This document shows, one piece after another, positions 13,563-21,307 of a stretch of 21,749 nucleotides of DNA (the first letter of the stretch is position 1; every line of letters begins with the position of its first letter). The notes under the pieces were generated by a model. The model had not been told where the DNA came from. It worked only from the letters and a program-made list of their open reading frames with translations, and did not search any database. A program made the translations under genes and the position numbers. The stretch covers positions 1-21,749 of IMG/VR virus record IMGVR_UViG_3300045116_000230; one strand, given 5' to 3'. The DNA is from a virus.

Positions 13563-14198
13563 ATGAATTATGTTAGTACTGCAACATTTAAGGAATATTA
13601 CCCAGAAGTGGACGTTAGTCGTTTTAGTGACGCCACACTTAGCGGTATAATTACCCAGGCTTCGGCAAGGGTTGACTCCTTTGTTGAGTATACATTTGAT
13701 GTCGAGAACGTAGTTGACGAAAAAAGCGACGGTTATGTTAATTCAATAGGCGATATAGTTATTTTTCCTAGAAAACGTCCTATAAATTCCGTTAGCGCTA
13801 TATCTATAGTTAAAGGTACCTTTGATACCGCCGTTAGTTTAACTAGCGGAGGGGAAAACCTATACGACATACCAACTACTAAGGATAGGATAGTTATCCC
13901 TGGGGACTCTTTAACGCTTAACGCGGTGTCTATTTTGGATACTCAAGCCCTTCGGACAAACCAATTCTTTACTAAAATAAGTTACAACGCAGGCTATACA
14001 ACGATACCAAGTGACGTACAACAGGCGACAATGCTTTATGCCTTGGATATACTATCCCGCCGAAATAACCTCTCTGGGGCCACGTCAGTGAGTCAGGGGG
14101 GCATTTCAATAACTTACTCCGATAACAAGGGTCGTAGCGACTTTGTGAAGGACGCGGAGGAGCTCTTGGCAGGCTACGTTCGCTCCTCTGGCTTTTAA
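13563..14198 (+). CDS. Head-tail connector (gp6/gp15-like adaptor)
   Basis: This 211-residue protein probably forms the ring below the portal. It has the layout of the connector family: YVSTATFKEYYPEVDVSRFSDATLSGIITQAS at the start (helices that begin 'evk.y..d..d..l...i..A...v'), a middle beta region with FPRKRPINSVSAISI, NAGYTTIPSDVQQATMLYALDIL, and a basic C-terminus with FVKDAEELLAGYVR. It comes first after the capsid gene and overlaps the next gene by 1 nt (TAATG), as expected. Inserted residues about 55-120 make it longer than minimal family members. No Shine-Dalgarno is seen, because the start follows the structured element at 13502-13558. Confidence 0.8.
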   Translation: MNYVSTATFKEYYPEVDVSRFSDATLSGIITQASARVDSFVEYTFDVENVVDEKSDGYVNSIGDIVIFPRKRPINSVSAISIVKGTFDTAVSLTSGGENLYDIPTTKDRIVIPGDSLTLNAVSILDTQALRTNQFFTKISYNAGYTTIPSDVQQATMLYALDILSRRNNLSGATSVSQGGISITYSDNKGRSDFVKDAEELLAGYVRSSGF

Positions 14199-14542
14199 TG
14201 ATTCCAATTGTAACGCACACGGCTACATTTAAGAGGTTAACTAACGACGTTGGTGATAGTGATAAGGAAACCTGGCAGGACGTGTCGGGACTAATTGGTA
14301 TTAGTTGTAACGTGCAGCCGGCTAGCGCCAAACCGTCGGAAATAGCCACGGGAGTCTTTGATAAGAAACATATAATGTTTGTATCAACTACCTGTTCTGG
14401 TGTTAGAGAAGGGTATAGAGTAACAATATCGGGACTTTATGACGGATCTTTGAACAATACACTAACCGTTGACGGTGTTGAGGACTGGAATACACCGCCA
14501 TTGCCGCATTACCAGATTACGCTTAGTGAAATAGAACAATGA
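14198..14542 (+). CDS. Head completion / stopper protein
   Basis: This encodes 114 residues. It starts IPIVTHTATFKRL and continues with ETWQDVSGLIGISCNVQPASA, then DKKHIMFVSTTCSGVREGYRV and ends VDGVEDWNTPPLPHYQITLSEIE. The order of short beta strands (a tag on a 'T..r......W....gi.c.iqp' opening and a '...y.v.gv.D......h.el.l.e' end) matches SPP1 gp16 / HK97 gp7-type stoppers that plug the head after packaging. Overlaps by 1 nt before and 4 nt after place it between connector and gp10-like genes, the conserved order. The family call rests mainly on size, pattern and position. Confidence 0.72.
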   Translation: MIPIVTHTATFKRLTNDVGDSDKETWQDVSGLIGISCNVQPASAKPSEIATGVFDKKHIMFVSTTCSGVREGYRVTISGLYDGSLNNTLTVDGVEDWNTPPLPHYQITLSEIEQ

Positions 14543-14997
14543 TCACTGTTGGAGTAGTAGGATTTAAAGAATTTAGAAAAGCAATGAGTAACGTTGATAG
14601 TCAATTTTATTCTTTAGCCAAGCACTCCTTGACAAAAGCCACCGAGGAGATACACGGTAAGGCTACAGATAAAGCGCCCTTCGCGTTTGGCAAATTAAAG
14701 GGAAGTATTAGGCAGGGGGTTCGTGGCTTAAAGGCGGAAGTGGTAGCGGGTAGTAAATATGCTAGTTTTGTTGAGTATGGTACAAGGCCCCACTTCCCGC
14801 CCGTGGCCGCGCTTGAGCCTTGGGCGGCCCTAAAACTTGGGAGCGCTGGATTGGCTTATGCTGTGGCGAGAAAGATTGCTATAAGAGGTACTAAGGCCCA
14901 ACCTTTTATGAGACCGGCCGTTGACGAGTCTTTGTCTAAGATAAGGAGTATATTTAAAGATTTACTAAACGACATGATTAAAATAATGAAAAGATAA
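14539..14997 (+). CDS. HK97 gp10-like neck/tail protein
   Basis: This encodes 152 residues with the recognisable HK97 gp10 pattern: an N-terminal helix (GFKEFRKAMSNVDSQ), HGKATDKAPFAFGKLKGSIR (the 'A....aPvdTG.Lr.Si' motif), YASFVEYGTRPHFPP ('Ya.yvE.GT....pp'), and AQPFMRPAVDESL ('pfl.pA...'). A 25-residue insert around LKLGSAGLAYAVARKI lies between the last two motifs, as in many relatives. It overlaps the stopper by 4 nt and the tail terminator by 1 nt. It probably sits at the head-tail joint. The motif set makes the family call strong. Confidence 0.9.
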   Translation: MITVGVVGFKEFRKAMSNVDSQFYSLAKHSLTKATEEIHGKATDKAPFAFGKLKGSIRQGVRGLKAEVVAGSKYASFVEYGTRPHFPPVAALEPWAALKLGSAGLAYAVARKIAIRGTKAQPFMRPAVDESLSKIRSIFKDLLNDMIKIMKR

Positions 14998-15431
14998 TGG
15001 CTACTAAAATTATAAACATAAAAAACGCGATAAAAACCAAATTAGACGGCGTTAGCCATTTAAAGTATGTTTATACCTACGCTAACGGCTCTCCCGACGG
15101 GTTTCCTTGCGCGACGATTACTAATAGTCAAATGCAAGGAGAGTTTGGTGACTTTAGCGCTACTAGCAAGCGAAATAAACGCACTTACGCGTTTAATGTT
15201 TCTATTTATGTGGAGCGAAATGAGGCTAGTTTTGGAGCTGAAAAGGCGGAAAGAGTAACCGATGAAGCATTGGACGAGATATTAACGGCGTTTGATATGG
15301 ACACAACACTATCTGGAGTGGTTAAATGGGTGCAGGTAGTGGAAGGAGATTTAAGTTATGAGGATATGGGAAACATAGTTCGTACGGCTAACTTAACAAT
15401 TAGCTGCATAGATATGGTTGATTCTTTATAA
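14997..15431 (+). CDS. Tail terminator (tail completion) protein
   Basis: This encodes 144 residues. The opening IKNAIKTKLDGVSHLKYVYTY followed by GFPCATITNSQ is the typical 'i...l..l.gi..vy.y......gyPa..i' start of tail-completion proteins. The middle strand pair (RTYAFNVSIYVER) and the helix AERVTDEALDEILTAFDMD continue the pattern, ending with a strand segment IVRTANLTISCID. Such proteins form the hexamer that stops tube growth and joins tail to head. Position between the gp10-like gene and the tail tube gene supports this. It has a 1-nt overlap with the previous gene and a 12-nt gap to the next. Confidence 0.78.
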   Translation: MATKIINIKNAIKTKLDGVSHLKYVYTYANGSPDGFPCATITNSQMQGEFGDFSATSKRNKRTYAFNVSIYVERNEASFGAEKAERVTDEALDEILTAFDMDTTLSGVVKWVQVVEGDLSYEDMGNIVRTANLTISCIDMVDSL

Positions 15432-15443
15432 GGAGGTGAAAAC

Positions 15444-16424
15444 ATGTCAGTAGAAATTGGACGTCAAGGATATTTAGGATTTGCATTAGAAAGTGTAGCG
15501 GGGACGGCGGAGTCTGCCCCATCAGTGTTCCTACCTTTTACCGAGTGTAGTTTAGAAACTAAGCACGAGAAATTTAGTGATATTTCCGTTCGTGCTTCTA
15601 GGGTTAAAGATCACGACTCCGTGAGTGGTAAGAAGTGGGGAGAGGGCGACGTGTCCCTATACTTAGATGCTACTAATTCTGGATATTTGATCAAACTAGC
15701 TTTCGGTAATGAGTCTAAAGCCGACTATCAAGCTAGCCCAAACGTTGACAATCACCAATTTTACATTACTACTTCTGGTAACGCGGCTAAGACGGCTACT
15801 ATCTGGGAATATCAGGGAAGTGGTCCAACAGTACAACGATATGTTCGGACGGCTGCTAACAACCTAGAAATTGAGGTAGGAAATGAGGGGTTAGCAACGC
15901 TAAAAACTAGCTTAATGGGTAGCGATTCAACAGGCGTAACTGCTCCAAGTTTAACTACAACTTCGGGGACTATCTTCGCTTGGACTGCAGCTACTGTAAG
16001 TTTTGGTGATACTGTCGAAGCGGCTCGCATAGCGAGCGCAACCAAAGTAACTAACTTTAAATTTACGCTTAATAATAACCTAGAAATGGTTTACGAGTTC
16101 AATTCCGCGACCGTTTCTCAAGTTTTATTGGGTGAGGCGGAAGTAACTGGCTCGTACACGTTATTTTTTGAAAATGACACGGAGCTAAGCGCTTATAAAA
16201 ATAACACTAAGCGAGCAATGGTTATGACCTTAACAGGCGCCTCGGTTGGCGCGGCTACGGAGCAGTTAGAGATTTGTATCGATAGGATGTTCTTAGAGGA
16301 TAAAAGCATAGATACTGGCGCTAGTAACTTCTTCGCCATTACTGGTAACTACCGAGTTATTCAAGGAACAAATGGCGGATTTGTGACAGTAAACTTGCGT
16401 AATGCTAAGACTAGTGTGTATTAA
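15444..16424 (+). CDS. Major tail (tube) protein
   Basis: This encodes 326 residues, probably the tube subunit. It begins GRQGYLGFALESVAGTAESAP, the standard start of tube proteins of this type ('G..g.vg.g.Es.yGTa..p'). The rest is almost all beta: KWGEGDVSLYLDATNSGYLIKLAFG, FKFTLNNNLEMVYEF, VTGSYTLFFEN and RMFLEDKSIDTG with an aromatic, charged C-terminus. AGGAGGTGAA (15431-15440) sits immediately before the ATG at 15444, one of the best ribosome binding sites in the window, as fits a high-copy protein. It is followed by a 15-bp hairpin and the chaperone genes. Size fits a tube protein with an extra surface domain. Confidence 0.87.
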   Translation: MSVEIGRQGYLGFALESVAGTAESAPSVFLPFTECSLETKHEKFSDISVRASRVKDHDSVSGKKWGEGDVSLYLDATNSGYLIKLAFGNESKADYQASPNVDNHQFYITTSGNAAKTATIWEYQGSGPTVQRYVRTAANNLEIEVGNEGLATLKTSLMGSDSTGVTAPSLTTTSGTIFAWTAATVSFGDTVEAARIASATKVTNFKFTLNNNLEMVYEFNSATVSQVLLGEAEVTGSYTLFFENDTELSAYKNNTKRAMVMTLTGASVGAATEQLEICIDRMFLEDKSIDTGASNFFAITGNYRVIQGTNGGFVTVNLRNAKTSVY

Positions 16425-16426
16425 TA

Positions 16427-16468
16427 GTTAGTGGGGGTTAGTTTGCTGTAGTTCTAGCCCCCATTAAC
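16427..16468 (+). other. 15-bp hairpin after the tail tube gene
   Basis: GTTAGTGGGGGTTAG (16427-16441) pairs at all 15 positions (two G-U) with CTAGCCCCCATTAAC (16454-16468), loop 12 nt. It contains a five G-C core and is the most stable-looking hairpin in the window. There is no T-run after it, only ACAAAAACTACTT and then ATG at 16480. It is therefore more like an mRNA 3' protector or processing site than an intrinsic terminator. It begins 2 nt after the tube stop codon. Confidence 0.7.
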
Positions 16469-16479
16469 AAAAACTACTT

Positions 16480-16830
16480 ATGGATAATAAAAATATATTT
16501 AACTACCGGAAAGAAGTCTACCCCGAGGATAATGAACTATGGGTAGAACTCTATGACGACCTCTCTATTGGACAATGGGAGAGGATACTAGCAAAGATTG
16601 GAGACTTGAAGGACTCCGCTGATGCTAGGAAAAGCATGGAGGTAGCTTTGGATGTTCTGGCGGGGAGTATTAAAGATTGGAACTTTGCCGACAGTAACGG
16701 CGAGAAATTAGTAGTTAACGAAGATAATATTAAGCGCCTTCCCTCCAAGTTAGCCACTTGGTTGGTGACATTAGCAAACGACTTCTTCGTTAATAGGGAT
16801 AGTAAAAAAAAAGAATCGCCAAGCAGCTAA
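16480..16830 (+). CDS. Tail assembly chaperone G (unshifted product)
   Basis: This encodes 116 residues. The N-terminus (YRKEVYPEDNELWVELYDDLSIGQWERIL) and the helical rest fit the phage tail chaperone that sits between the tube and tape measure genes and keeps the tape measure soluble for tube assembly. The C-terminus is DSKKKESPSS, with KKK coded by a run of nine A. That run is the slip site of a -1 frameshift, which gives the longer GT protein (see the entry for 16480-17012). No Shine-Dalgarno is visible; the start lies just after the 15-bp hairpin. Family is by position, size and the frameshift arrangement. Confidence 0.8.
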   Translation: MDNKNIFNYRKEVYPEDNELWVELYDDLSIGQWERILAKIGDLKDSADARKSMEVALDVLAGSIKDWNFADSNGEKLVVNEDNIKRLPSKLATWLVTLANDFFVNRDSKKKESPSS

Positions 16831-17012
16831 TTAGTTGCTTGAGTAATAAAAACGATTTACCGCCGGAGTATCTAAAAATGAAGTTTTGCGAGACTTATCA
16901 TTTGAGTCCGCTAGAATACGAAGTCTTACCAAGTAGTCTAGTAGAAGATTGGATGCAAATGAAAAGTATTGAGATACAATGGCAACAGACACAAGGGAAC
17001 TCAAAGTTGTAA
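16480..17012 (+). CDS. Tail assembly chaperone GT (predicted -1 frameshift product)
   Basis: This would be 177 residues: 111 from the first frame to 16812, then 66 in the -1 frame from 16812 to the TAA at 17010-17012. The -1 frame opens just after a TAA at 16803-16805, so it is open exactly through the slip site. The added part runs RIAKQLISCL, then LPPEYLKMKFCETYHLSPLE, then a short helix, and overlaps the tape measure start by 34 nt. This is the arrangement of lambda G/GT. Caution: GGAG (16865-16868) lies 9 nt before an in-frame ATG at 16878, so the 44-residue T part could also be made directly. Both are possible, and frameshifting is a prediction. Confidence 0.75.
16806..16841 (+). promoter_or_regulatory. 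Predicted -1 programmed ribosomal frameshift signal
   Basis: The slippery heptamer A AAA AAA (16806-16812) is in the right phase. An 8-nt spacer (16813-16820) follows. Then comes a 9-bp stem (16820-16828 with 16833-16841, one G-U) with an AATT-type 4-nt loop. The zero-frame stop TAA (16828-16830) lies at the stem top and loop. Slip site, spacer length and stem are all standard for stimulation of -1 slippage. Confidence 0.8.
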
Positions 17013-18472
17013 TAAACCTCGACGATAATGTGACGGGCAAAATGCCAAACGTCACTGCTTCCATTTTCAAAGCAGAATTAGCTCTAGAGGGGTTAAGAGC
17101 GGCCGCAAATGCCGTTGTTTTTGGATTTAATAAACTAGCAGATGCTGGAAAGTGGGCGCTAGGTAATGCCGCTGCTTTGGAGCAAAACCGGATAGCCTTT
17201 GAAACAATGCTCGGCTCTGGGGAGGAAGCTGGAAAGATGCTTAAAAGTCTATCCGACTTTGCTCGTAAGACTCCTTTTGATTTACCACAAGTTGTAGAGG
17301 GTTCTAGAAGGTTACTTGCTTACAATATCGCTGGGCAGGATATATTACCAACATTTAAGATGCTTGGTGACATTGCTTCTGGAGTCGGGACTGAAAAATT
17401 GCCACAACTTATTCTTGCTTTTGGTCAAGTAAAGGCGGCAACAAGATTAACAGGAATGGAGTTACGCCAATTTAGCGAAGCTGGTGTTCGTCTTCTTAAA
17501 GCATTATCTGATCAAGCTGGGATTTCTTCTAAGGAAATGGTAGAGAAGATTAGTGCTGGGGAGGTTAGCTTTCAGCAAGTTCAAGAGGCATTAGCGGGAA
17601 TGACTAGTGAAGGTGGTATTTTCTTCAATTTAATGGAGAAGCAGGCTACCACTTATAGCGGAACTATCCAAAATTTAAAAGATAACTTTATCCGGTTAGG
17701 TAATACAATAATGGGCATTACCGAACAAGGAGAAATAGTCAAGGGGAGCTTTTTTGAGGCTCTTATAAACTTAGCCAAAGGGCTACTAAGTGCTGTTGAC
17801 GGATTGAATGCTAGGTTTGGTGGAGCCGGTGGTCTTGGCGAAAGGCTAATGGCGATTGTTAACGTTTTTGTTGCGGAGGTTAAACCAGCATTTGATGAAA
17901 TGATTGCAGCACTTCAACAAATGATAATAGAGTTAGGCGGCGCTGGATTAAACTGGGGAGAACTCGCCAAAATTCTTATTAAGGATGTGGCGCTATCTAT
18001 TAAATTAGTATTCGAAGTACTAACAGTGCTATTCAAAACTATTGCCGCTAATAAAGACTTAATAATATCGATTGCTAATGCTTTTATAGAGGTAGCAAAG
18101 GCGGTTATAAAGGTTAAAGAAGCTATAGAGTCTCTTGGTAGTAAAATTTCGTCATTTGACTTTGAACGCTTTAATATGGCCAAGCAATTAGGAGCGATGA
18201 ATGAACTACTATGGGGGCCAATGCCTAACAAACAGCATGGTGGTGTTATCCCAGGTTCGTTTAACCAAGTCGTTCCCGCTCTTTTGCACGGTGGTGAGCG
18301 AGTGATACCAAGAACTGGCGTTGACGTTGGCGGGGGAAGTCCTAGTAGTGTTACAGTTAATTTTAATGGGCCTGTTGGTGTAAGAAGCGACGACGATTTA
18401 ACAATGATAGTTAAGATGGTGCAAAAGGCCATAAACAAAGAGAATTCGTTGGTGTATCAAGGAGCTTTATGA
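16979..18472 (+). CDS. Tail tape measure protein (short)
   Basis: This encodes 497 residues. The N-terminal region (FNKLADAGKWALGNAAALEQ, then FETMLGSGEEAGKMLKSLSDFA, then RKTPFDLPQVVEGSRRLLAY) is the tape measure N-terminal domain, with LTGMELRQFSEAGVRLLKAL typical of it. A hydrophobic helical stretch spans about residues 330-380 (VALSIKLVFEVLTVLFKTI, DLIISIANAFIEV). Near residue 418, QHGGVIPGSF leads into LLHGGERVIPRTG, a well-known C-terminal tape measure segment. The protein sets tail length and enters the cell with DNA. At about 1.5 angstrom per residue, the tail would be near 75 nm, short for a siphovirus. The ATG lies 34 nt inside the T frame. It overlaps the Dit gene by 4 nt. Confidence 0.9.
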   Translation: MATDTRELKVVINLDDNVTGKMPNVTASIFKAELALEGLRAAANAVVFGFNKLADAGKWALGNAAALEQNRIAFETMLGSGEEAGKMLKSLSDFARKTPFDLPQVVEGSRRLLAYNIAGQDILPTFKMLGDIASGVGTEKLPQLILAFGQVKAATRLTGMELRQFSEAGVRLLKALSDQAGISSKEMVEKISAGEVSFQQVQEALAGMTSEGGIFFNLMEKQATTYSGTIQNLKDNFIRLGNTIMGITEQGEIVKGSFFEALINLAKGLLSAVDGLNARFGGAGGLGERLMAIVNVFVAEVKPAFDEMIAALQQMIIELGGAGLNWGELAKILIKDVALSIKLVFEVLTVLFKTIAANKDLIISIANAFIEVAKAVIKVKEAIESLGSKISSFDFERFNMAKQLGAMNELLWGPMPNKQHGGVIPGSFNQVVPALLHGGERVIPRTGVDVGGGSPSSVTVNFNGPVGVRSDDDLTMIVKMVQKAINKENSLVYQGAL

Positions 18473-19230
18473 ACTTTGGTGATTTAAATCTACAGGACTC
18501 TGTCATAATTACGGAAAGCGTGCAGTACCAAAGCATGGCTGAAAGAGATGTTTCCTTGGCTAATATCTCCCGCCGCCCTGGTGGTAAGTACTTATCGTCG
18601 GAGTTTGGCCCGAAGAAGATACTTATATCAGGAAGAATAATATCTCCTAGTGCTTCTGGAATGCAGGGAATACTAGATAATATTCATAGGTATTTAGCTT
18701 TAGAGGAACAAGCATTAGTTATTGATAGTGGTAGGACATATACTGCTACCTGTACTAAAACGGAGATCCTAGAGAGACATTATACCCAAACATACCTACC
18801 TTTTGCATTTGAGTTTATTTGCGCCATGCCGTTTTCGGTAGGCGGGCAACTAACGGCTGGGTTTATCGTTCCCGCTGGTAGCGCTACAAAATCGTTATCA
18901 ACTACAATTAGCGGAAGTGCTTTTTCCGAACCAGTAATAACATTAACCACTGCCGCTGGTGCTGGCAATCCTGGTATTAGTGCTTTTAGAATTGACCAAA
19001 TTACTAAGGGAGAATACGTCACTTATTCTGGCATAATCTCTTTAGGAGGTTACGACGCGGTGTTTGATTACAAAAACTTTAATGTTACTTATAGCGGTGT
19101 ATCACAAAACTATATTGGTAGGTTCTCTCGCTGGGAAATTGGAAATAACGACTTTATTATAACCGTTTCTGGTGCTAACACCTATGGTGTAACTGGTAAC
19201 ATTACTTATTCGCCTAGGTACTTCTACTAA
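18469..19230 (+). CDS. Distal tail protein (Dit-like)
   Basis: This encodes 253 residues. It opens with SVIITESVQYQSMAERDV, a 'v...g..y.s.p.r....l' type Dit start, and KKILISGRIISPSASGMQGILDNIHRYL, which matches the belt region where Dit-family proteins read '...i.v.G.i......l...ld.l...l'. LERHYTQTYLPFAFEFICAMPF then closes the N-terminal domain. The second half (about 125-253) is a beta sandwich, a probable galectin-like C-terminal domain with no catalytic motif. Dit rings link the tube to the tip hub. It lies directly after the tape measure (ATGA overlap) and before the hub gene. Good fit by position and pattern. Confidence 0.8.
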   Translation: MNFGDLNLQDSVIITESVQYQSMAERDVSLANISRRPGGKYLSSEFGPKKILISGRIISPSASGMQGILDNIHRYLALEEQALVIDSGRTYTATCTKTEILERHYTQTYLPFAFEFICAMPFSVGGQLTAGFIVPAGSATKSLSTTISGSAFSEPVITLTTAAGAGNPGISAFRIDQITKGEYVTYSGIISLGGYDAVFDYKNFNVTYSGVSQNYIGRFSRWEIGNNDFIITVSGANTYGVTGNITYSPRYFY

Positions 19231-20453
19231 TGACTAAGAAAGAATATGTTTACAAGGTCTTTAATGTCTCCGACACCGTAGTAACCAGCTTAAACACTAC
19301 CTGGCGAGATGAAGTTGTTAGCACCCCCATGTTCAAAGCAGTGCTTAATGGTTCCGATAGCGAACTAGTTGTAAGGCTTGCCCGCCCATTTGATGACTTT
19401 GGAGAAGACGATGACGTGAAACTAAATAACAAAGTGGAGGCGTGGGTTTATGATAAGGAAGCTCCCGCGGGGACGTTACTTTACTCCGGATACATAATTG
19501 GATATTCAAATATTGTGAATGAGGAGAAAGAGTTTGTGGATGTAAGGGTTAGGGGTTACGGCCACTTATTATCAACTGGAATACTAAGAAATGGAAATAG
19601 TACTACCATTTCTTACTATTCTAAAGACCCGTCCGTTATATTTAGAGACATTGTTAACAAGTTTGTTGATAGGGAGGGGCCATTCTTGGGGTATACGGCA
19701 GATAGTGTTGAAACAACTGGCACAACCGTTACATACACATTTAATACCAATACCTATCGTGAGGCTCTTGACAAGGTTATTGAGTTAGCTCCCTCCGGAT
19801 GGTATTGGCAAGTTAATCCTAATGGTATTTTATCGTTTAAGGCCAAGACGGTAACAATTAACCATAGTTTTAGAATGGCTACGCACCTATCTAGTGTTTC
19901 CCCCGATAAGAACATGGAGGACATGGTGAACGAGGTTTACTTTACTGGCGGGGAAACCGCTGGAGAAAACCTATTTATTAAGACTACTAGGCAGTCCTCT
20001 ATTGACTCTTATGGTAGGAGAATAAAGAAAATAGTTGACGGAAGAGTAACGGTTGCCGCTACCGCTATCACAATGAGTACTAAGTTACTTGATGAGCGCT
20101 CCGCCCCAGAAAAGAGAGCAATAATATTGGTAGTAGATAGTAATGGCGGTGAAGACTTTGGCTACGATATTGAGTCTGTTAGTGTTGGCGACAACGTGGA
20201 GATTTTGGAATTGACAGCGGGTGTTCCAGTAGTGTCTAATTGGGATAGCTTTGTGTGGGACACCGATGTGTGGGACTCCACCGTAGAGACAACTATAAAC
20301 GATGTTTTGCAAATAACGTCCCTGTCTTATGCTCCGGAGAGTTTAGAACTAACCACAACTACACGGCTACCAGAAATAAGCAAAAGAATTGAGGATATTA
20401 ACCGAAACTTTGAAAGCTCCGTTTTAGTTAATAATCCTTCGGAAGCAAGTTAA
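19230..20453 (+). CDS. Tail hub / tail-associated (Tal-like) protein
   Basis: This encodes 407 residues, starting 1 nt into the Dit stop (TAATG). The first 120 residues have the hub fold pattern: FKAVLNGSDSELVVRLARPF, then VEAWVYD, then LLYSGYIIGYSN and DVRVRGYGHLLSTGIL. Residues about 145-215 contain VIFRDIVNKFVD and YREALDKVIELAPSGWYWQV, which read as the inserted domain of gp27-like hubs. Residues about 334-346 carry three WD pairs in tandem (WDSF, WDTD, WDST), a repeat motif often seen in tail proteins. The C-terminus ends EISKRIEDINRN, a probable helix for tip or fibre attachment. There is no lytic domain, so it is shorter than Tal proteins with peptidase ends. Confidence 0.75.
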   Translation: MTKKEYVYKVFNVSDTVVTSLNTTWRDEVVSTPMFKAVLNGSDSELVVRLARPFDDFGEDDDVKLNNKVEAWVYDKEAPAGTLLYSGYIIGYSNIVNEEKEFVDVRVRGYGHLLSTGILRNGNSTTISYYSKDPSVIFRDIVNKFVDREGPFLGYTADSVETTGTTVTYTFNTNTYREALDKVIELAPSGWYWQVNPNGILSFKAKTVTINHSFRMATHLSSVSPDKNMEDMVNEVYFTGGETAGENLFIKTTRQSSIDSYGRRIKKIVDGRVTVAATAITMSTKLLDERSAPEKRAIILVVDSNGGEDFGYDIESVSVGDNVEILELTAGVPVVSNWDSFVWDTDVWDSTVETTINDVLQITSLSYAPESLELTTTTRLPEISKRIEDINRNFESSVLVNNPSEAS

Positions 20454-20455
20454 AT

Positions 20456-21307
20456 ATGGCGACACTAACGACATTTTATCCGGCAACTAAGGCAAAATCT
20501 AGCGAGGTAAACGCTAATTTTAGCGCTTTGAATTCTGATATTACGACGTTGGACGGGCGTATTGGTACGCTAGAAAGTAGCGCAACTTCACAAGCTGGCT
20601 GGGTAACAGTAACGGACACTTGGACGTATGCTAGTGCCGATGACCCGACATTCACTTTTACTATTAGTGGTGATAAAACGGCGGTACTTAGCGCCGGAAT
20701 GAAGATAAAACTAACCCAAACTTCCGCAAAGTACTTCATTATCACCAACGTTACTTACGGCGCTCCTAATACCACAGTAACAGTTTACGGCGGTACCGAT
20801 TACGATTTAACAAACGCAACGATAACGTCTCCTTACTACTCTACCGCTCGCGCACCGCAAGGGTTTCCTTTATCTCCTTCTAAGTGGACTGTTACCGTGT
20901 CCGACGCAAGCGACTACTCCCAGGTGGCCCCGGCCTCTGGTACTTGGTACAATGCTACTAGTATTACTATTCCGATAGGTGACTGGCGAGCGTCTTATTC
21001 TTGCGTGCTTTATTGTGACGACGACAATACTGGTGGGTATGTTGGGGCAATTGGTCATACGACACTATCCACGGCTAATAATACCGAAAGCGACCCGACG
21101 TTTTCTGCCTATGACCAAGCAAAGTATAGCGGTGTTAGTAACAATGCTTATTCTTCTAGTAGTGTTTATCGGTCTAGGCCACTAACTTTAACGGCTAAAG
21201 CTACTTACTATCTTAATTACAAAACAAGCCAAGCTAACCAATATAGCGTTGCCATAAGGGGTAGTATAGCCACAACAATTATAGAGGCCGTTTGTACATA
21301 CTTATGA
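20456..21307 (+). CDS. Tail tip / fibre-like protein
   Basis: This encodes 283 residues. The N-terminus, TTFYPATKAKSSEVNANFSALNSDI, is the common phage tail segment of the form '..y......a...vNaNf..l...i', which includes a coiled coil. Next comes WTYASADDPTFTFTISGD, LSAGMKIKLTQTSAKYFII and TVTVYGGTDYDLTNATI, a beta domain shared by many phage tip proteins. The C-terminal 130 residues are another beta domain, maybe a receptor-binding end, with no known motif. It begins 3 nt after the hub stop and overlaps the next gene by 4 nt. It probably contacts the host. Receptor unknown. Confidence 0.72.
   Translation: MATLTTFYPATKAKSSEVNANFSALNSDITTLDGRIGTLESSATSQAGWVTVTDTWTYASADDPTFTFTISGDKTAVLSAGMKIKLTQTSAKYFIITNVTYGAPNTTVTVYGGTDYDLTNATITSPYYSTARAPQGFPLSPSKWTVTVSDASDYSQVAPASGTWYNATSITIPIGDWRASYSCVLYCDDDNTGGYVGAIGHTTLSTANNTESDPTFSAYDQAKYSGVSNNAYSSSSVYRSRPLTLTAKATYYLNYKTSQANQYSVAIRGSIATTIIEAVCTYL

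Noticed and set aside
17914-18438. 174-codon open frame on the minus strand
   Set aside because: It lies opposite the conserved tape measure C-terminus. No start signal, no motif, no neighbours on that strand.
21292-21306. TTG at 21292 as start of the small membrane protein
   Set aside because: ATG 21304 overlaps the preceding stop in the ATGA form used repeatedly in this window.
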